Notes: generated by a model not told the origin, from the sequence alone. DNA of 64,000 nucleotides from Bacillus sp. CH30_1T (GCF_008364765.1 NZ_VTUY01000010.1:1-64000); one strand, 5' to 3'. Positions 19,546 to 28,043 are shown, counted from the first letter of the stretch. Made by a program: numbers and translations.

Positions 19546-19770
19546 ATGTATGTAGGTAGAGATATGACAGAGCTTTCAATGATTCCTAAAAATGAATGGG
19601 AGAAAAGCGAGCTCGCTTTCTTTCATCATTCACTACAACAAATAGTACCCTATTTGAACGCAGAAGGACAATCGATTCATCGAGAAATTGTCGAAGAAAT
19701 TGAAAACCGCGGCGGATTGAATCGTGGCGAAGCCGATTATACTCACGGCACAAAGGTTAGTTACGATTAA
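19546..19770 (+). CDS. yfhS: YfhS family small protein
   Basis: A 74-residue soluble, acidic protein, the size of B. subtilis YfhS, found in the same place between fabL and mutY. Sequence landmarks are IPKNEWEKSELAFFHHSL and the C-terminal GGLNRGEADYTHGTKVSYD. TGGAGGAATG precedes the ATG. No known domain function; sporulation-related expression is reported for many genes of this block but is not shown here. Confidence 0.8.
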   Translation: MYVGRDMTELSMIPKNEWEKSELAFFHHSLQQIVPYLNAEGQSIHREIVEEIENRGGLNRGEADYTHGTKVSYD

Positions 19771-19785
19771 GATGATAATATATAC

Positions 19786-19815
19786 AAAGAGCAACCAACC
19801 CGGCTGCTCTTTTTT
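19786..19815. terminator. Bidirectional terminator yfhS / mutY
   Basis: AAAGAGCA and TGCTCTTT arms with an 11-base loop, followed by TTTTTATTTC. Confidence 0.75.
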
Positions 19816-20920
19816 ATTTCTGTAGTATTCCTACTCGGGCTTCCTTCCAAATTTTCTGATGGGAAACGGGAAAGGCATATTTCTCTAATTCATCGGTCGT
19901 AACGGCAATCAGGTCGGTGGCATCGAGAGTAATGCTGTCGATAGAACCAACATATACTTCAATATCCCAAACTATGTGAGAGAATATATGCTGGATTTTC
20001 GTGACAACCCCTGCTTTTAATGAGCAATCTACCTTGTATTCTTCCTCCATTAAATCAAGCAATTGCTTTCGGCCACTGCTTGAATTTCCAACTTCAAAAT
20101 TAGGGAATTCCCATAAATTAGCGAGCAGCCCTTTACTCGGGCGTTTGTGGATAACTACTCGATCATCTTCCGTAAACAGAACGGCTGCCGCCATATTCAT
20201 TTTACGTGCAGATTTCTTTTTCGATTTAATTGGCAGTTCTGTTTGCACTCCTTCTTCAAATGCTTGACAGTGCTCCCGGACAGGACATAATAAGCAGGAT
20301 GGGGATGTCGGTGTGCAAATCAGTGCTCCAAGCTCCATCAGTGCTTGATTGAAGTAGGAGGGGTTCTCTTCAGAAATTAAATTTTTGACGGCTTGTTCAA
20401 ATACCTTGCGTGAAGCAGGTTTGGCAATATCGAGCCAGATGGAGAGGATCCTTGAAAATACCCTCATGACATTTCCGTCGACAGCAGGCTCCGGTTTGCT
20501 GTAGGCAATACTCAAAATCGCCCCAGCAGTGTATGGTCCCACACCTTTTAATGACGATATTTCTTTCGGTGTATCCGGGACGATTCCTTCATACTTTTCA
20601 CTCACTTCTTTTACAGCAGATTGAAGATTTCTGACTCTCGAATAATATCCGAGTCCTTCCCATGCTTTCAGCACATCTTCTTCGTCTGCTGTAGCCAGAG
20701 CATCTATGGTAGGAAATTTCTCGATGAATCGGTTAAAATAAGGTATGACCGTATCCACTCTTGTTTGCTGAAGCATGATTTCAGATACCCACACTTTATA
20801 TGGATCTTGATCTCTCCTCCATGGAAGATCGCGCTGTTCTCTTGAAAACCATGATAGTAAATTATTCTGGAACTCCTCACGGTTGATGGTTTGTAAATGT
20901 TTTAATGGTTCTTCAGTCAA
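19814..20920 (-). CDS. mutY: Adenine DNA glycosylase MutY
   Basis: A 368-residue base-excision enzyme that removes adenine opposite 8-oxoguanine. The catalytic Glu is in [13 protein letters not shown], the helix-hairpin-helix in [12 protein letters not shown], the catalytic Asp in PAVDGNVMR and the [4Fe-4S] ligands in [17 protein letters not shown] (C-X6-C-X2-C-X5-C). The last 130 residues form the NUDIX-like 8-oxoG recognition domain. The start is TTG at 20920 with GGAGGT 6-7 bases upstream. The orthologue is yfhQ of B. subtilis. Confidence 0.96.
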   Translation of the reverse strand: MTEEPLKHLQTINREEFQNNLLSWFSREQRDLPWRRDQDPYKVWVSEIMLQQTRVDTVIPYFNRFIEKFPTIDALATADEEDVLKAWEGLGYYSRVRNLQSAVKEVSEKYEGIVPDTPKEISSLKGVGPYTAGAILSIAYSKPEPAVDGNVMRVFSRILSIWLDIAKPASRKVFEQAVKNLISEENPSYFNQALMELGALICTPTSPSCLLCPVREHCQAFEEGVQTELPIKSKKKSARKMNMAAAVLFTEDDRVVIHKRPSKGLLANLWEFPNFEVGNSSSGRKQLLDLMEEEYKVDCSLKAGVVTKIQHIFSHIVWDIEVYVGSIDSITLDATDLIAVTTDELEKYAFPVSHQKIWKEARVGILQK

Positions 20921-20969
20921 TTTTGTACCTCCAGGATGTTAAATGTTACGTTTAATAGGGAATAAATAA

Positions 20970-21278
20970 TTAAGGCTGGGTTTTTAAGCCAACAAGGTTT
21001 ATTTCTTTTAACCCTCCACAAATACATTCGTCTAATAATCCAAATAATAAATGACGACGGGAAGTCCGTAAACGTTTCAAAACATGGAAATGGGATTCCG
21101 TTGGCACAATAAACCGTTCGATGTAACGATTAGAGTCGGCTTCAGACTTTTCCCATTTGATATTACAGGCGTCGTATTGCGGTAATGTCTCTACTATATT
21201 GTTCATAATCTGCTTATATTGAGGTTGGAAGTTTGGTCTTATTTCATATTCTAAGTAAATGTGTAAAGTGTTTTTCAT
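20970..21278 (-). CDS. Uncharacterised 102-residue protein
   Basis: I do not recognise this protein. It begins MKNTLHIYLEYEIRPNFQPQYKQIM, has a ferredoxin-like pattern of strands and helices suggestive of a small alpha/beta barrel (NIPSNAP/ABM-like), and contains two Cys close together (DECICGG) near the C-terminus plus one at residue 38. AAAGGAG lies 9 bases before the ATG. It is transcribed in the same direction as mutY with a 49-base gap, so it may lie in that operon. Function unknown. Confidence 0.7.
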   Translation of the reverse strand: MKNTLHIYLEYEIRPNFQPQYKQIMNNIVETLPQYDACNIKWEKSEADSNRYIERFIVPTESHFHVLKRLRTSRRHLLFGLLDECICGGLKEINLVGLKTQP

Positions 21279-21368
21279 TGAAATAAACTCCTTTTAACCA
21301 TATCATGTTCAAAAATGAATACAAGTCATAAAGAAAACAAAGAAATGCGAGCCAAGGGAGGACTTTTT

Positions 21369-22355
21369 TTGGATACAGGCACTCATATCGTCATGGGTTT
21401 CGCTCTAGGGGGCTTAGCCACCCTGGATCCCGTTGTTGCTGAAAGTGCAGCCACTTCTCAAAGTGTGCTGATTGCAGCAGTCATCGGCTCTCAAATACCA
21501 GACATTGATACCGTTTTGAAATTACGCAATAATGCCGTTTATATACGTCATCACCGAGGCATCACCCATAGCATTCCAGCCGTTGCTTTTTGGCCGCTTT
21601 TAATTGTCGCTTGTCTTTATCCATTTTTCCCGGGGGCAGATTTGCTTCATTTATGGATTTGGACATTTGTGGCCGTATTCCTCCATGTATTTGTCGACAT
21701 TTTCAACGCCTATGGGACCCAGGCAATAAGGCCGATTTCGTCGAGATGGGTCGCTTTAGGGGTCATTAACACGTTTGACCCGATTATTTTCGGGATTCAT
21801 ATTGGGGGATTGATCCTTTGGGGCATAGGATTACCACCCGGAAAGACCTTTTTGGTCATGTACATTGTGATTTTTGCTTATTATGTATTGAGGTTTCAAG
21901 TTCAAAAAGCTGTGAAAAATGCGGTGAAGAGAAGAATCCCTAAAGCAGAAAAAATCATCGTTTCACCTACGATTCGATTTTTCCAATGGCGCCTTGCGAT
22001 TGTGACTAAGGAACATTATTATGTCGCACGGGCATTCAGACGGTCGATTACGATTTTTGATAAATTTGAACGTATACCGATTCCTGAAAATCCAGTAATC
22101 CACGCTGCTAAGAAAGATAAAAATCTCGCAGCCTTTCTTTCATTTTCCCCGGTTTTCCGCTGGGAATTGGACGAATACGATGATCACTTTGAAGTACGCT
22201 TCATCGATCTTCGCTACAGAAATAATGGACACTATCCCTTTGTCGCCCTGGTACAGCTCGACAAAGACCTGAACATCGTCAGCTCCTACACAGGATGGGT
22301 CTTCAGCGAAGAAAAACTCCGCTCAAAAGTCGACATCGACATTTTAATCGATTAA
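21369..22355 (+). CDS. yfhP: YfhP, membrane-bound metal-dependent hydrolase (DUF457 / LexA-binding-like)
   Basis: A 328-residue protein, matching the length of B. subtilis YfhP (about 327). The first 200 residues contain TGTHIVMGFALGGLA, SQIPDIDT and RHHRGITHSIPA, the His/Asp pattern of the YdjM/DUF457 family, embedded among about four hydrophobic helices. The C-terminal 130 residues are soluble. The start chosen is TTG at 21369, 7 bases after AAGGGAGGA; the longer frame to 21315 has no ribosome site. Hydrolase activity is a family label only. Confidence 0.87.
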   Translation: MDTGTHIVMGFALGGLATLDPVVAESAATSQSVLIAAVIGSQIPDIDTVLKLRNNAVYIRHHRGITHSIPAVAFWPLLIVACLYPFFPGADLLHLWIWTFVAVFLHVFVDIFNAYGTQAIRPISSRWVALGVINTFDPIIFGIHIGGLILWGIGLPPGKTFLVMYIVIFAYYVLRFQVQKAVKNAVKRRIPKAEKIIVSPTIRFFQWRLAIVTKEHYYVARAFRRSITIFDKFERIPIPENPVIHAAKKDKNLAAFLSFSPVFRWELDEYDDHFEVRFIDLRYRNNGHYPFVALVQLDKDLNIVSSYTGWVFSEEKLRSKVDIDILID

Positions 22356-22360
22356 AGCAG

Positions 22361-22393
22361 TGAGGGACGGACCTTTTCAAGGTCCGTCCCTCA
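22361..22393. repeat. Perfect GAGGGACGGACC hairpin
   Basis: TGAGGGACGGACCTT and AAGGTCCGTCCCTCA form a perfect 15-bp stem with a 3-base loop, in the short gap between converging yfhP and yfhJ. No T-tract follows on the plus strand. The same motif recurs at 18335, 23186 and 61275. Confidence 0.8.
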
Positions 22394-22398
22394 TCACT

Positions 22399-22671
22399 TT
22401 AATGCACTAAATCATCATCTTTGTCGTCGATCAGGTGTTTGTATTTAGGGTTTTGTGCAGCAAATTCGTGGATTTGTTCTCCGTATGTATTGACCCATTG
22501 GCGAACGACTTTTTCCGTTACTGCTTTCCCTTTATAATCATAACCTGCTTTTGCGTATGTTGCTTCAAAATCTTCCCAAACAAGTTCGATCCAGGTTCTC
22601 GCTTTTTCATACGAGAGCTTTTTATTTTTTTCAATTAACAATTGTGTTAATTCGTGGAATGTTGACTCCAT
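22399..22671 (-). CDS. yfhJ: YfhJ, WVELL family protein
   Basis: A 90-residue protein with the core KARTWIELVWEDFEATYAKAG that defines the WVELL/YfhJ family (WIELV here). GGAGGAG lies just upstream of the ATG. It sits between yfhP and sspK as in B. subtilis. Cytosolic, acidic C-terminus (IDDKDDDLVH). Function unknown. Confidence 0.88.
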   Translation of the reverse strand: MESTFHELTQLLIEKNKKLSYEKARTWIELVWEDFEATYAKAGYDYKGKAVTEKVVRQWVNTYGEQIHEFAAQNPKYKHLIDDKDDDLVH

Positions 22672-22711
22672 TTTGTCTCCTCCTTTTCCATATATTTAAC
22701 CCCCGCTTTTA

Positions 22712-22740
22712 TGATAATGTACACCGATTCACCCATACTA
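22712..22740 (+). promoter_or_regulatory. Candidate sigma-G promoter of sspK
   Basis: TGATA (fits NATR of the -35), 17 bases, CATACTA (perfect CATNNTA). It lies 81 bases before the sspK start. Forespore sigma-G control of sspK is known in B. subtilis. Confidence 0.5.
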
Positions 22741-22821
22741 TTAGTACGTGGTTAAGCTTAGTTGTGAACCTTTGCTTCTTCACGGTATGAGTCAGAAAAT
22801 TCACCTTTTAGGAGGCACTTT

Positions 22822-22986
22822 ATGCGAAATAAAACGACAGGGTTCCCTAACATGAATAACAATAAATTCGAAGGTGAACCGAGAGCTAAAGCGGAATTTG
22901 CATCTAAAAGGGCTAACGGCACCATCAATACCCATCCTCAAGAACGTATGAAAGCTTCTGGAGAAAGAGATCACGACTCACTTTAA
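22822..22986 (+). CDS. sspK: Small acid-soluble spore protein K
   Basis: A 54-residue basic protein starting [20 protein letters not shown] and containing [23 protein letters not shown], the conserved body of SspK. It was found by translating the gap between yfhJ and yfhH. AGGAGG lies 7 bases before the ATG. Synteny with B. subtilis (yfhJ-sspK-yfhH side) agrees. It is a minor forespore-specific protein of the spore core. Confidence 0.92.
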   Translation: MRNKTTGFPNMNNNKFEGEPRAKAEFASKRANGTINTHPQERMKASGERDHDSL

Positions 22987-23017
22987 TGAAGTGAAATTTG
23001 TTTAGGGGGTAGTTACG

Positions 23018-23176
23018 ATGGCAAACATGAAAAACAACTTTTACCGAAATAAGTACAGTAGTCCATTTAACAAGGCATTCTACAACCCAAAGCATGCCCA
23101 TTCCCAAGCTAATGGACAAACCACACAAACTCAAGACTTAATCATCCTAGAGAACCAGACACGCAAGCGTTCCTAG
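23018..23176 (+). CDS. Small YpzG-like protein
   Basis: A 52-residue basic protein, MANMKNNFYRNKYSSPFNKA then NPKHAHSQANGQT and the tail DLIILENQTRKRS. AGGGGGTAG is 6 bases before the ATG and a good hairpin follows, so it is very likely translated. The pattern fits the small YpzG-like family of spore formers, but this is from memory of the motif, not a search. The 31-base distance from sspK suggests shared forespore transcription. Confidence 0.65.
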   Translation: MANMKNNFYRNKYSSPFNKAFYNPKHAHSQANGQTTQTQDLIILENQTRKRS

Positions 23177-23185
23177 ACTGATTCC

Positions 23186-23211
23186 GAGGTCCGTCCCTAT
23201 TGACGGACCTC
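23186..23211 (+). terminator. Terminator after the YpzG-like gene
   Basis: GAGGTCCGTC pairs with GACGGACCTC (loop CCTATT), followed by TTCATTATTTCTTTT. It is also a copy of the GGACGG hairpin family. Confidence 0.7.
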
Positions 23212-23215
23212 TTCA

Positions 23216-23542
23216 TTATTTCTTTTCTCCAGCTAAAAGGGAGATAGGAAGAGCTTCTTCTTTTCCATCGCCACCCAAGCGATATCCCCAGGCGAATACT
23301 CCGTTTAAGTAGTCCACTTTGAAATATGTACCGGGATCCCCTTCTATCGCGTAGATTCCACCAGGCTTATAGCTATCAGGATCCATTAAATAAGACTGTG
23401 CCATAAGAGCCTTCCGCTCCAATACGGCAAACTCATTCACAATACCCAGCTGTTCAGCTTTTCTCGCCTTCTCTTTCAACGAAGCAATTTCCTGCTTCAG
23501 CTCGTGCTCCGTCATCTCACTATATCTTCTCTCTTGTTCCAT
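23216..23542 (-). CDS. yfhH: YfhH, DUF1811 family protein
   Basis: A 108-residue protein starting MEQERRYSEMTEHELKQEI with the conserved KARKAEQLGIVNEFAVLERK and a small C-terminal beta domain (YFKVDYLNGVFAWGYRL). AGAGGTGAT precedes the ATG. It matches YfhH of B. subtilis (DUF1811), whose structure is an N-terminal helical hairpin and a SH3-like barrel. Function unknown. Confidence 0.9.
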   Translation of the reverse strand: MEQERRYSEMTEHELKQEIASLKEKARKAEQLGIVNEFAVLERKALMAQSYLMDPDSYKPGGIYAIEGDPGTYFKVDYLNGVFAWGYRLGGDGKEEALPISLLAGEKK

Positions 23543-23591
23543 TCTTCATCACCTCTACTAATAGTAGTATAGAGAAAATGATACAATAAGA

Positions 23592-23640
23592 AAAGCGGAA
23601 GCGGCTTGGTCAGCCCTGACAAGCATATGAAGGGCCCTTA
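23592..23640. repeat. Fragment of the palindromic intergenic repeat seen at 11131-11292
   Basis: AGAAAAGCGGAAGCGGCTTG followed by GTCAGCCCTGACAAGCATA is the reverse complement of the 37-bp unit at 11131 with a few substitutions. Only one end is present. Confidence 0.7.
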
Positions 23641-23688
23641 CTCCAAGATAATTATCTAACCAAATTCACCAGAAAGGATGACACCATC

Positions 23689-24363
23689 ATGAAAACAGCC
23701 ATCATCACAGGCGGAGGATCCGGCCTTGGAAAAGAATTAGGAAAACTGCTTAGCCAGAATGGATATCATATCTTCCTTCTTGGCCGAACGGAAGACCGAT
23801 TAAAAGAAGCTGCATCAGAAATTGAAAGCATGGGCGGACAGGTTTCATTTGCCACGTTGGATATTCGTTCAACTCATGACATTCAACAATTTGGCAAACA
23901 TTATCTTAATGATTATAATGTTGAATTACTCATACATAACGCAGGGGTAGGCTATTTCGGCTCCTTCAAGGATTCAGACGATGAGGAATTAGTAAGCATG
24001 TTTGAAACAAATGCACTGGGTCCCATTCGACTTACCAAGGCACTTCTGAATCGACTTGATCCAGGGAGCAGTACAATCATTAACATTATTTCAACAGCTG
24101 GTCTTAGAGGTAAAAAGAACGAATCATTGTATGTAGCGAGCAAGTTTGCCCTCAGAGGATTTGGTGAAAGTTTACAGAAGGAGTACGAAGATTCGAATCT
24201 TCGCATCGTGAATGCATATATGGGTGGGATGGATACCCCATTCTGGGAGAACAGTGACCATATCAGTGATCCTTCAAGGCTGCGCTCTCCTAAAGAAGTT
24301 GCGGAATTTATTATGAATGAATACAAAGAAAAAGACGAAATCGTCATTGAATCTAAAAAATAA
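23689..24363 (+). CDS. Short-chain dehydrogenase/reductase
   Basis: A 224-residue classical SDR. Cofactor motif TGGGSGLGKEL at the N-terminus, basic residue in LLGRTEDR suggesting NADPH, NAG in HNAGVGYFG, catalytic Ser in IISTAG and Y-X3-K in YVASKFALRGFG. The C-terminus is short, as in the YdfG/SDR_c subgroup. AAAGGATG is 8 bases upstream. It is inserted between yfhH and recX compared with B. subtilis. Substrate unknown. Confidence 0.85.
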   Translation: MKTAIITGGGSGLGKELGKLLSQNGYHIFLLGRTEDRLKEAASEIESMGGQVSFATLDIRSTHDIQQFGKHYLNDYNVELLIHNAGVGYFGSFKDSDDEELVSMFETNALGPIRLTKALLNRLDPGSSTIINIISTAGLRGKKNESLYVASKFALRGFGESLQKEYEDSNLRIVNAYMGGMDTPFWENSDHISDPSRLRSPKEVAEFIMNEYKEKDEIVIESKK

Positions 24364-24372
24364 ACCTAAATA

Positions 24373-24661
24373 GAGGCTGGGACAAAACTAAAATCCACCA
24401 AATAAAGACGAACATTTCAGTGTAGGCACTTAATAGCGCTAATGATTTCCGTGCAAGACTTCGCTTTCCGCGGGTAGCCCGTGATCCTCCTCGGCAAGCC
24501 TGCGGGGTCTCACATAAGCTCCTCTTCCCGCAGGAGTCTTCGTCTTGCACTCCAATCAACCGCTAGAAAGAGCTACAACTAAATGTCCATTTGAACAAAT
24601 TAAAAACCCGAACTAATTTGCCACTTAAAATGAATTAGTTCGGGTTTTAGTTAGGCTAAAA
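24373..24661. repeat. Long intergenic repeat, copy 1 (right end cut)
   Basis: About 290 bases running from GAGGCTGGGACAAAAC to a hairpin with AAAAACCCGAAC / GTTCGGGTTTT arms and then TAGGCTAAAACACTTTTGTC. It is about 85-90 percent identical by eye to the element at 34734-35046 in the same orientation, with the central core ATTTCCGTGCAAGACTTCGC and TCTTCGTCTTGCACTCC unchanged. The last CCCAGCCTC of the right end is missing next to the stop of the 24674 gene. Confidence 0.88.
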
Positions 24662-24673
24662 CACTTTTGTCAA

Positions 24674-25087
24674 TTATGGAGCAAACGGGAAGAACATAAA
24701 GGCCACAACAAATAATAAAACAGGCACAAAAAATACAGCGAAGACATCAATCACCACGACAAATGCCATCCACACCCAGCGGATACCGTCTTTTCTTTTG
24801 AGAAACTGCTGGATCATCCGGATGTTCACGAGGATGAGGAAGATTGCCACCCCTAAGAGAAAAAATGGCATCACCCATTTTCCCATGGTTTCGGCGTACC
24901 CTTGGTTATACCATTCTTGCTTCCCCAGAGTATAGAATCCGGTTTGGACTTTAATGATGATTTCACCACTGATAAATAGTGCGGCTGCCCCCACGATAAT
25001 TCCACCTGTGTAAAACTTGAATTTTTTAGTCGTACCGATGAGAAGCAGAAGTGTTAAACCAGCAAACAGAAGCGTGAAAATCTCCAC
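24674..25087 (-). CDS. Uncharacterised membrane protein
   Basis: A 137-residue protein with four hydrophobic segments (about 1-20, 27-47, 70-90 and 105-135). The only conserved-looking stretch is TGFYTLGKQEWYNQGYAETMGKWV between helices 2 and 3. I do not recognise a family. The start is GTG at 25087 with AAGGGGG 7 bases upstream. It follows recX in the same direction with a 54-base gap. Its stop abuts the repeat at 24373-24661. Confidence 0.72.
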   Translation of the reverse strand: MEIFTLLFAGLTLLLLIGTTKKFKFYTGGIIVGAAALFISGEIIIKVQTGFYTLGKQEWYNQGYAETMGKWVMPFFLLGVAIFLILVNIRMIQQFLKRKDGIRWVWMAFVVVIDVFAVFFVPVLLFVVAFMFFPFAP

Positions 25088-25141
25088 AGGAATTCCCCCT
25101 TGTCATACCCCTATAGTTCAATCTATCTTGAAAACATCAAA

Positions 25142-25948
25142 TCATTCTTCGTTTTCTTTTAGTTCTTCCAAAAGTCTTTCGATGTCCTCCATAGAGAAAC
25201 CTTTTCGATACAAGGTCTGTTTCATTTTCTGGACATACTCGTATCCCTCATACTTTGAACTCAGCTTTCTATGAGCCTTTAATCCTTGGTGATAGACGGC
25301 ATCCCATTTTTCATCGTCATCCCGATCAGATTCTACTGTCTCCCAGACAATTTTCATGACAGAACCCGGATATCCTTTTCGCATCAAATTCTGCTCAATT
25401 TTTTGCTTGGCGATCATCTTTGAATCTTTCCGGTATTTTTGAAGGAGTTTTTCGGTGAGACATACCGCTTTATCCACCTGCTTCTCTTCGGTAAATGGAG
25501 AAAGAGCCTCTTCGATATAAGGGTCATCCACCCCTTTTCTCCTTAATTCCCCCCGAATCCAGGTCGGCCCCTTATCAGAGGTATTCATGTGAGTCCCGAC
25601 AAATGCTTGAGCGAATTCTAAATCATTGATGTATTTAATATCATTTAATTTATGAATCACTTCCTGTATGACGCCATCTTCAGGATCACCTTCTTGTAAA
25701 TGGTCCCTGATTTCTTTTTCCGTACGCATGCGATAGGCTAAATACTGAATGGCTTTATTGAATGCTTTTTTCACATCGTCTTCGTATTGAAGCTCCGAAA
25801 TCTCAAGCTCATCCACTTCCAAACCTTTTCTAAGCTGGAACTTCGCCAGTACTGCTTCATCGACACTGAAGGCATATTTTCCATCTATAAATAAATTGTA
25901 ACGCTCATCGTTCTTTACTTGCTTCGTTATTTTCGTAATCTTGCCCAT
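25142..25948 (-). CDS. recX: Regulatory protein RecX
   Basis: A 268-residue protein that modulates RecA filaments. It is built of triple-helix repeats, with the landmarks FSVDEAVLAKFQLRKG, RPKTEKEIR-type AYRMRTEKEIRDHL and QFAQAF-type DLEFAQAFVGTH. The length fits the long RecX of Bacillus (B. subtilis yfhG, 264). ATG 25948 has GAGGTG 6 bases upstream; the longer GTG start at 25957 overlaps that site. It diverges from yfhF, as in B. subtilis. Confidence 0.93.
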   Translation of the reverse strand: MGKITKITKQVKNDERYNLFIDGKYAFSVDEAVLAKFQLRKGLEVDELEISELQYEDDVKKAFNKAIQYLAYRMRTEKEIRDHLQEGDPEDGVIQEVIHKLNDIKYINDLEFAQAFVGTHMNTSDKGPTWIRGELRRKGVDDPYIEEALSPFTEEKQVDKAVCLTEKLLQKYRKDSKMIAKQKIEQNLMRKGYPGSVMKIVWETVESDRDDDEKWDAVYHQGLKAHRKLSSKYEGYEYVQKMKQTLYRKGFSMEDIERLLEELKENEE

Positions 25949-26036
25949 TTTTTCCACCTCATAGTAATCCTAACACATTCAGCATATGTTTTTTATTCTG
26001 TAGATAGGTAAAATAATAAGTATTGGAGGGATGATG

Positions 26037-26942
26037 ATGAAGATCGCTATAACAGGTGGTACGGGTTTTGTCGGGCAGGCTCTGACGGAGGAACTTCTCG
26101 AACACCATCACGAAGTCATGATACTTACTCGAAATCCAGATAAATACGACAATCGTTCAGGTGTTACCTACGTAAACTGGCTATCCGACGGGGCGAAACC
26201 CGAAGAGGACCTCGAAGGAATCCAAGCCTTCATTAATCTTGCAGGGGAGTCCATCAACAGCGGCCGCTGGACGGATGAGCGTAAGAAACGAATCATCAAT
26301 AGCCGGATCAATTCAACTCAAGAGGTAATGAACATTATTAAGGCACTGAAAGAGAAACCGGCGTGTCTTATTAACGCAAGTGCAATCGGCTACTATCCTT
26401 CTTCAAGAACGAAGACGTATACGGAAGCCTCAACGGAAACGGCAGACAACTTTTTAGGAGAAACCGTTCAAATATGGGAAAAAGAAGCGAGCAAGGCGAA
26501 TCAGCTGGGCATCCGGGTTGCATATGCACGTTTTGGAATTATTCTCGGGAAAGACGAAGGAGCCCTCCCCCGAATCGCTCTTCCTTATAAAATGTTTGTA
26601 GGAGGAAAGGTTGGTTCCGGGGACCAATGGATGTCGTGGGTCCATATAAAAGACATCGCAAGAGCGGTGCATTTCATTGCTGAAACAGAATCCATCTCGG
26701 GACCGGTAAATGTGACAGCACCTTCTCCCGTTACCATGAGAGAGTTTGGAAAAACCCTCGGCGCCGTACTTGGCAGGCCACACTGGATTCCTGTCCCTTC
26801 CCTTGCTTTAAAAGTAGCAATGGGTGAAATGAGCGCCTTAGTGCTAGAAGGCCAAAAAGTACTTCCGAGTGTCCTTTCAGAAAACGGTTTTCAATTTGAA
26901 TACCCTGAATTAAAAAGTGCACTGATTGACATTTATCATTAA
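26037..26942 (+). CDS. yfhF: YfhF, TIGR01777 family NAD-dependent epimerase-like protein
   Basis: A 301-residue extended SDR-like protein. The N-terminal cofactor motif is TGGTGFVGQAL and the family signatures INLAGESINSGRWTDERK and NASAIGYYP are present. A C-terminal DUF1731 part contains WIPVPSLALKVAMGEMS. Three ATGs in a row stand after GGAGGG; the third (26037) has the best spacing. Relatives influence cell division in cyanobacteria and E. coli YfcH is uncharacterised, so no function is assigned. Confidence 0.92.
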   Translation: MKIAITGGTGFVGQALTEELLEHHHEVMILTRNPDKYDNRSGVTYVNWLSDGAKPEEDLEGIQAFINLAGESINSGRWTDERKKRIINSRINSTQEVMNIIKALKEKPACLINASAIGYYPSSRTKTYTEASTETADNFLGETVQIWEKEASKANQLGIRVAYARFGIILGKDEGALPRIALPYKMFVGGKVGSGDQWMSWVHIKDIARAVHFIAETESISGPVNVTAPSPVTMREFGKTLGAVLGRPHWIPVPSLALKVAMGEMSALVLEGQKVLPSVLSENGFQFEYPELKSALIDIYH

Positions 26943-27013
26943 ATCACAGGTATGCCCCCTTCCTTTCAAGGCAAAAATAGAACTAATCTTGAAAAGAAGG
27001 GATGTACATACGA

Positions 27014-27139
27014 ATGGATAATAAGAAAAAGAAAGACAAAACCAAATCGGTTCTATCCAGTGCACAGGAAGTAAAGTATTCACGAGAATTCAAAGCAGCT
27101 GATCGCGCAGGCGGCTTCAGCTCCAAAGCCCATAGATAG
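27014..27139 (+). CDS. yfhE: YfhE family small protein
   Basis: A 41-residue basic protein (MDNKKKKDKTKSVLSSAQEV, then KYSREFKAADRAGGFSSKAHR), found by translating the gap between yfhF and yfhD. The conserved part is AQEVKYSREFKAADRAGG. GAAGGGATG lies upstream with slightly long spacing; an in-frame ATG at 27002 is too close to it. Order yfhF-yfhE-yfhD is as in B. subtilis. Function unknown. Confidence 0.82.
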   Translation: MDNKKKKDKTKSVLSSAQEVKYSREFKAADRAGGFSSKAHR

Positions 27140-27181
27140 ACAATTATTACCTAACTAAAAACACTTACTTTGAAGAAGAAT

Positions 27182-27216
27182 AAAGGTACAGACTCCTTAG
27201 TCTGTACCTTTATTTT
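27182..27216 (+). terminator. yfhE terminator
   Basis: AAAGGTACAGACT pairs with AGTCTGTACCTTT around CCTT, followed by ATTTTTT. Confidence 0.85.
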
Positions 27217-27244
27217 TTAACCAACTGAAAAGGGGATGTTCATA

Positions 27245-27430
27245 TTGGGCAGATCACGCGGAAATAGTAAACGAGGAAACAAAAACAGCTTGCCTCAAAC
27301 ACCCGCTCAGCTCAAATCTGACGGTGTTGACGAAGAGTTCTCACGTGAACTTGCCGACCAGGCTGATATGGAAGCACAAGCTCGCGCCAATGCTGCTAAC
27401 CAGCGAGTACGAGTGAAGAAAAACCAATAG
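27245..27430 (+). CDS. yfhD: YfhD family small protein
   Basis: A 61-residue protein with a basic N-terminal third (GRSRGNSKRGNKN) and an acidic middle (DEEFSRELADQADMEAQARA), the layout of YfhD. The likely start is TTG at 27245, 10 bases after AAAGGGG; the longer frame from 27236 starts inside this spacing. It ends at a strong hairpin. Function unknown; probably a spore-related small protein. Confidence 0.78.
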   Translation: MGRSRGNSKRGNKNSLPQTPAQLKSDGVDEEFSRELADQADMEAQARANAANQRVRVKKNQ

Positions 27431-27467
27431 AGCGATCCCGGTAGGTAAAAAAAGATAGGTCATTAAG

Positions 27468-27503
27468 AAACCACCCATGAGCGAACAGCATGGGTGGTTT
27501 TAA
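27468..27503. terminator. Bidirectional terminator yfhD / doxX
   Basis: AAACCACCCATG pairs with CATGGGTGGTTT, with A-rich flank on one side and TTTTAATT on the other. Confidence 0.85.
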
Positions 27504-27515
27504 TTAGACGTACTA

Positions 27516-28016
27516 TCACACCAGCATAGGCTTTTTATGCTGTTTGCCTTTAGGAAGAACCATATGTTTCATGTATGGGATCACCCAGCGGTCAGCTCCC
27601 CAACAGAAAGCCCCTCTACCGGCAAAAAGAAGGATGATGGCAACTGTGTAGAGAACTGGATTCGTGCTCACTGTTCCCGCTAATAAGAAATTTAAGTTCA
27701 TGAAGGCACCTGCGAGTAGCGCCGGTATTGTCATGAATCCGACAATCAAGCCAACACCTACCAGCATTTCTCCCCAAGGAATCAAGATATTGAATAAATC
27801 GACATTCGGTATTGCGAACCCTTTTAGGAATTCTGCGTACCACCCTTGAACGGCTGGATGATCTCCTGTCGCCTTAGCCAATGCTCCTTGCAAGAAGCCG
27901 CTTGCATCAAAACCGTCGTTCACCTTATGCCAACCCGCTTCCAGCCACTGAATGCCCAACCAAATTCTAATCACTGCCCAAACTATGCTCACCTTTTGAT
28001 TTTCCCACCATCTCAT
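27516..28016 (-). CDS. DoxX family membrane protein
   Basis: A 166-residue protein with four hydrophobic helices. Landmarks are IRIWLGIQWLEAGWHKV near residue 15, IPWGEMLVGVGLIVGFMT and GRGAFCWGADRW near the end, typical of DoxX/DoxD-like subunits related to thiosulfate:quinone oxidoreductase. In other bacteria DoxX proteins act in thiol redox or quinone-linked electron transfer; here that is inferred. AAAGGAG is about 10 bases before the ATG. Two Rex/Fnr-type palindromes lie 28 and 109 bases upstream, suggesting control by redox or oxygen state. Confidence 0.85.
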   Translation of the reverse strand: MRWWENQKVSIVWAVIRIWLGIQWLEAGWHKVNDGFDASGFLQGALAKATGDHPAVQGWYAEFLKGFAIPNVDLFNILIPWGEMLVGVGLIVGFMTIPALLAGAFMNLNFLLAGTVSTNPVLYTVAIILLFAGRGAFCWGADRWVIPYMKHMVLPKGKQHKKPMLV

Positions 28017-28043
28017 GATGAATCATCTCCTTTTTAATGTATA

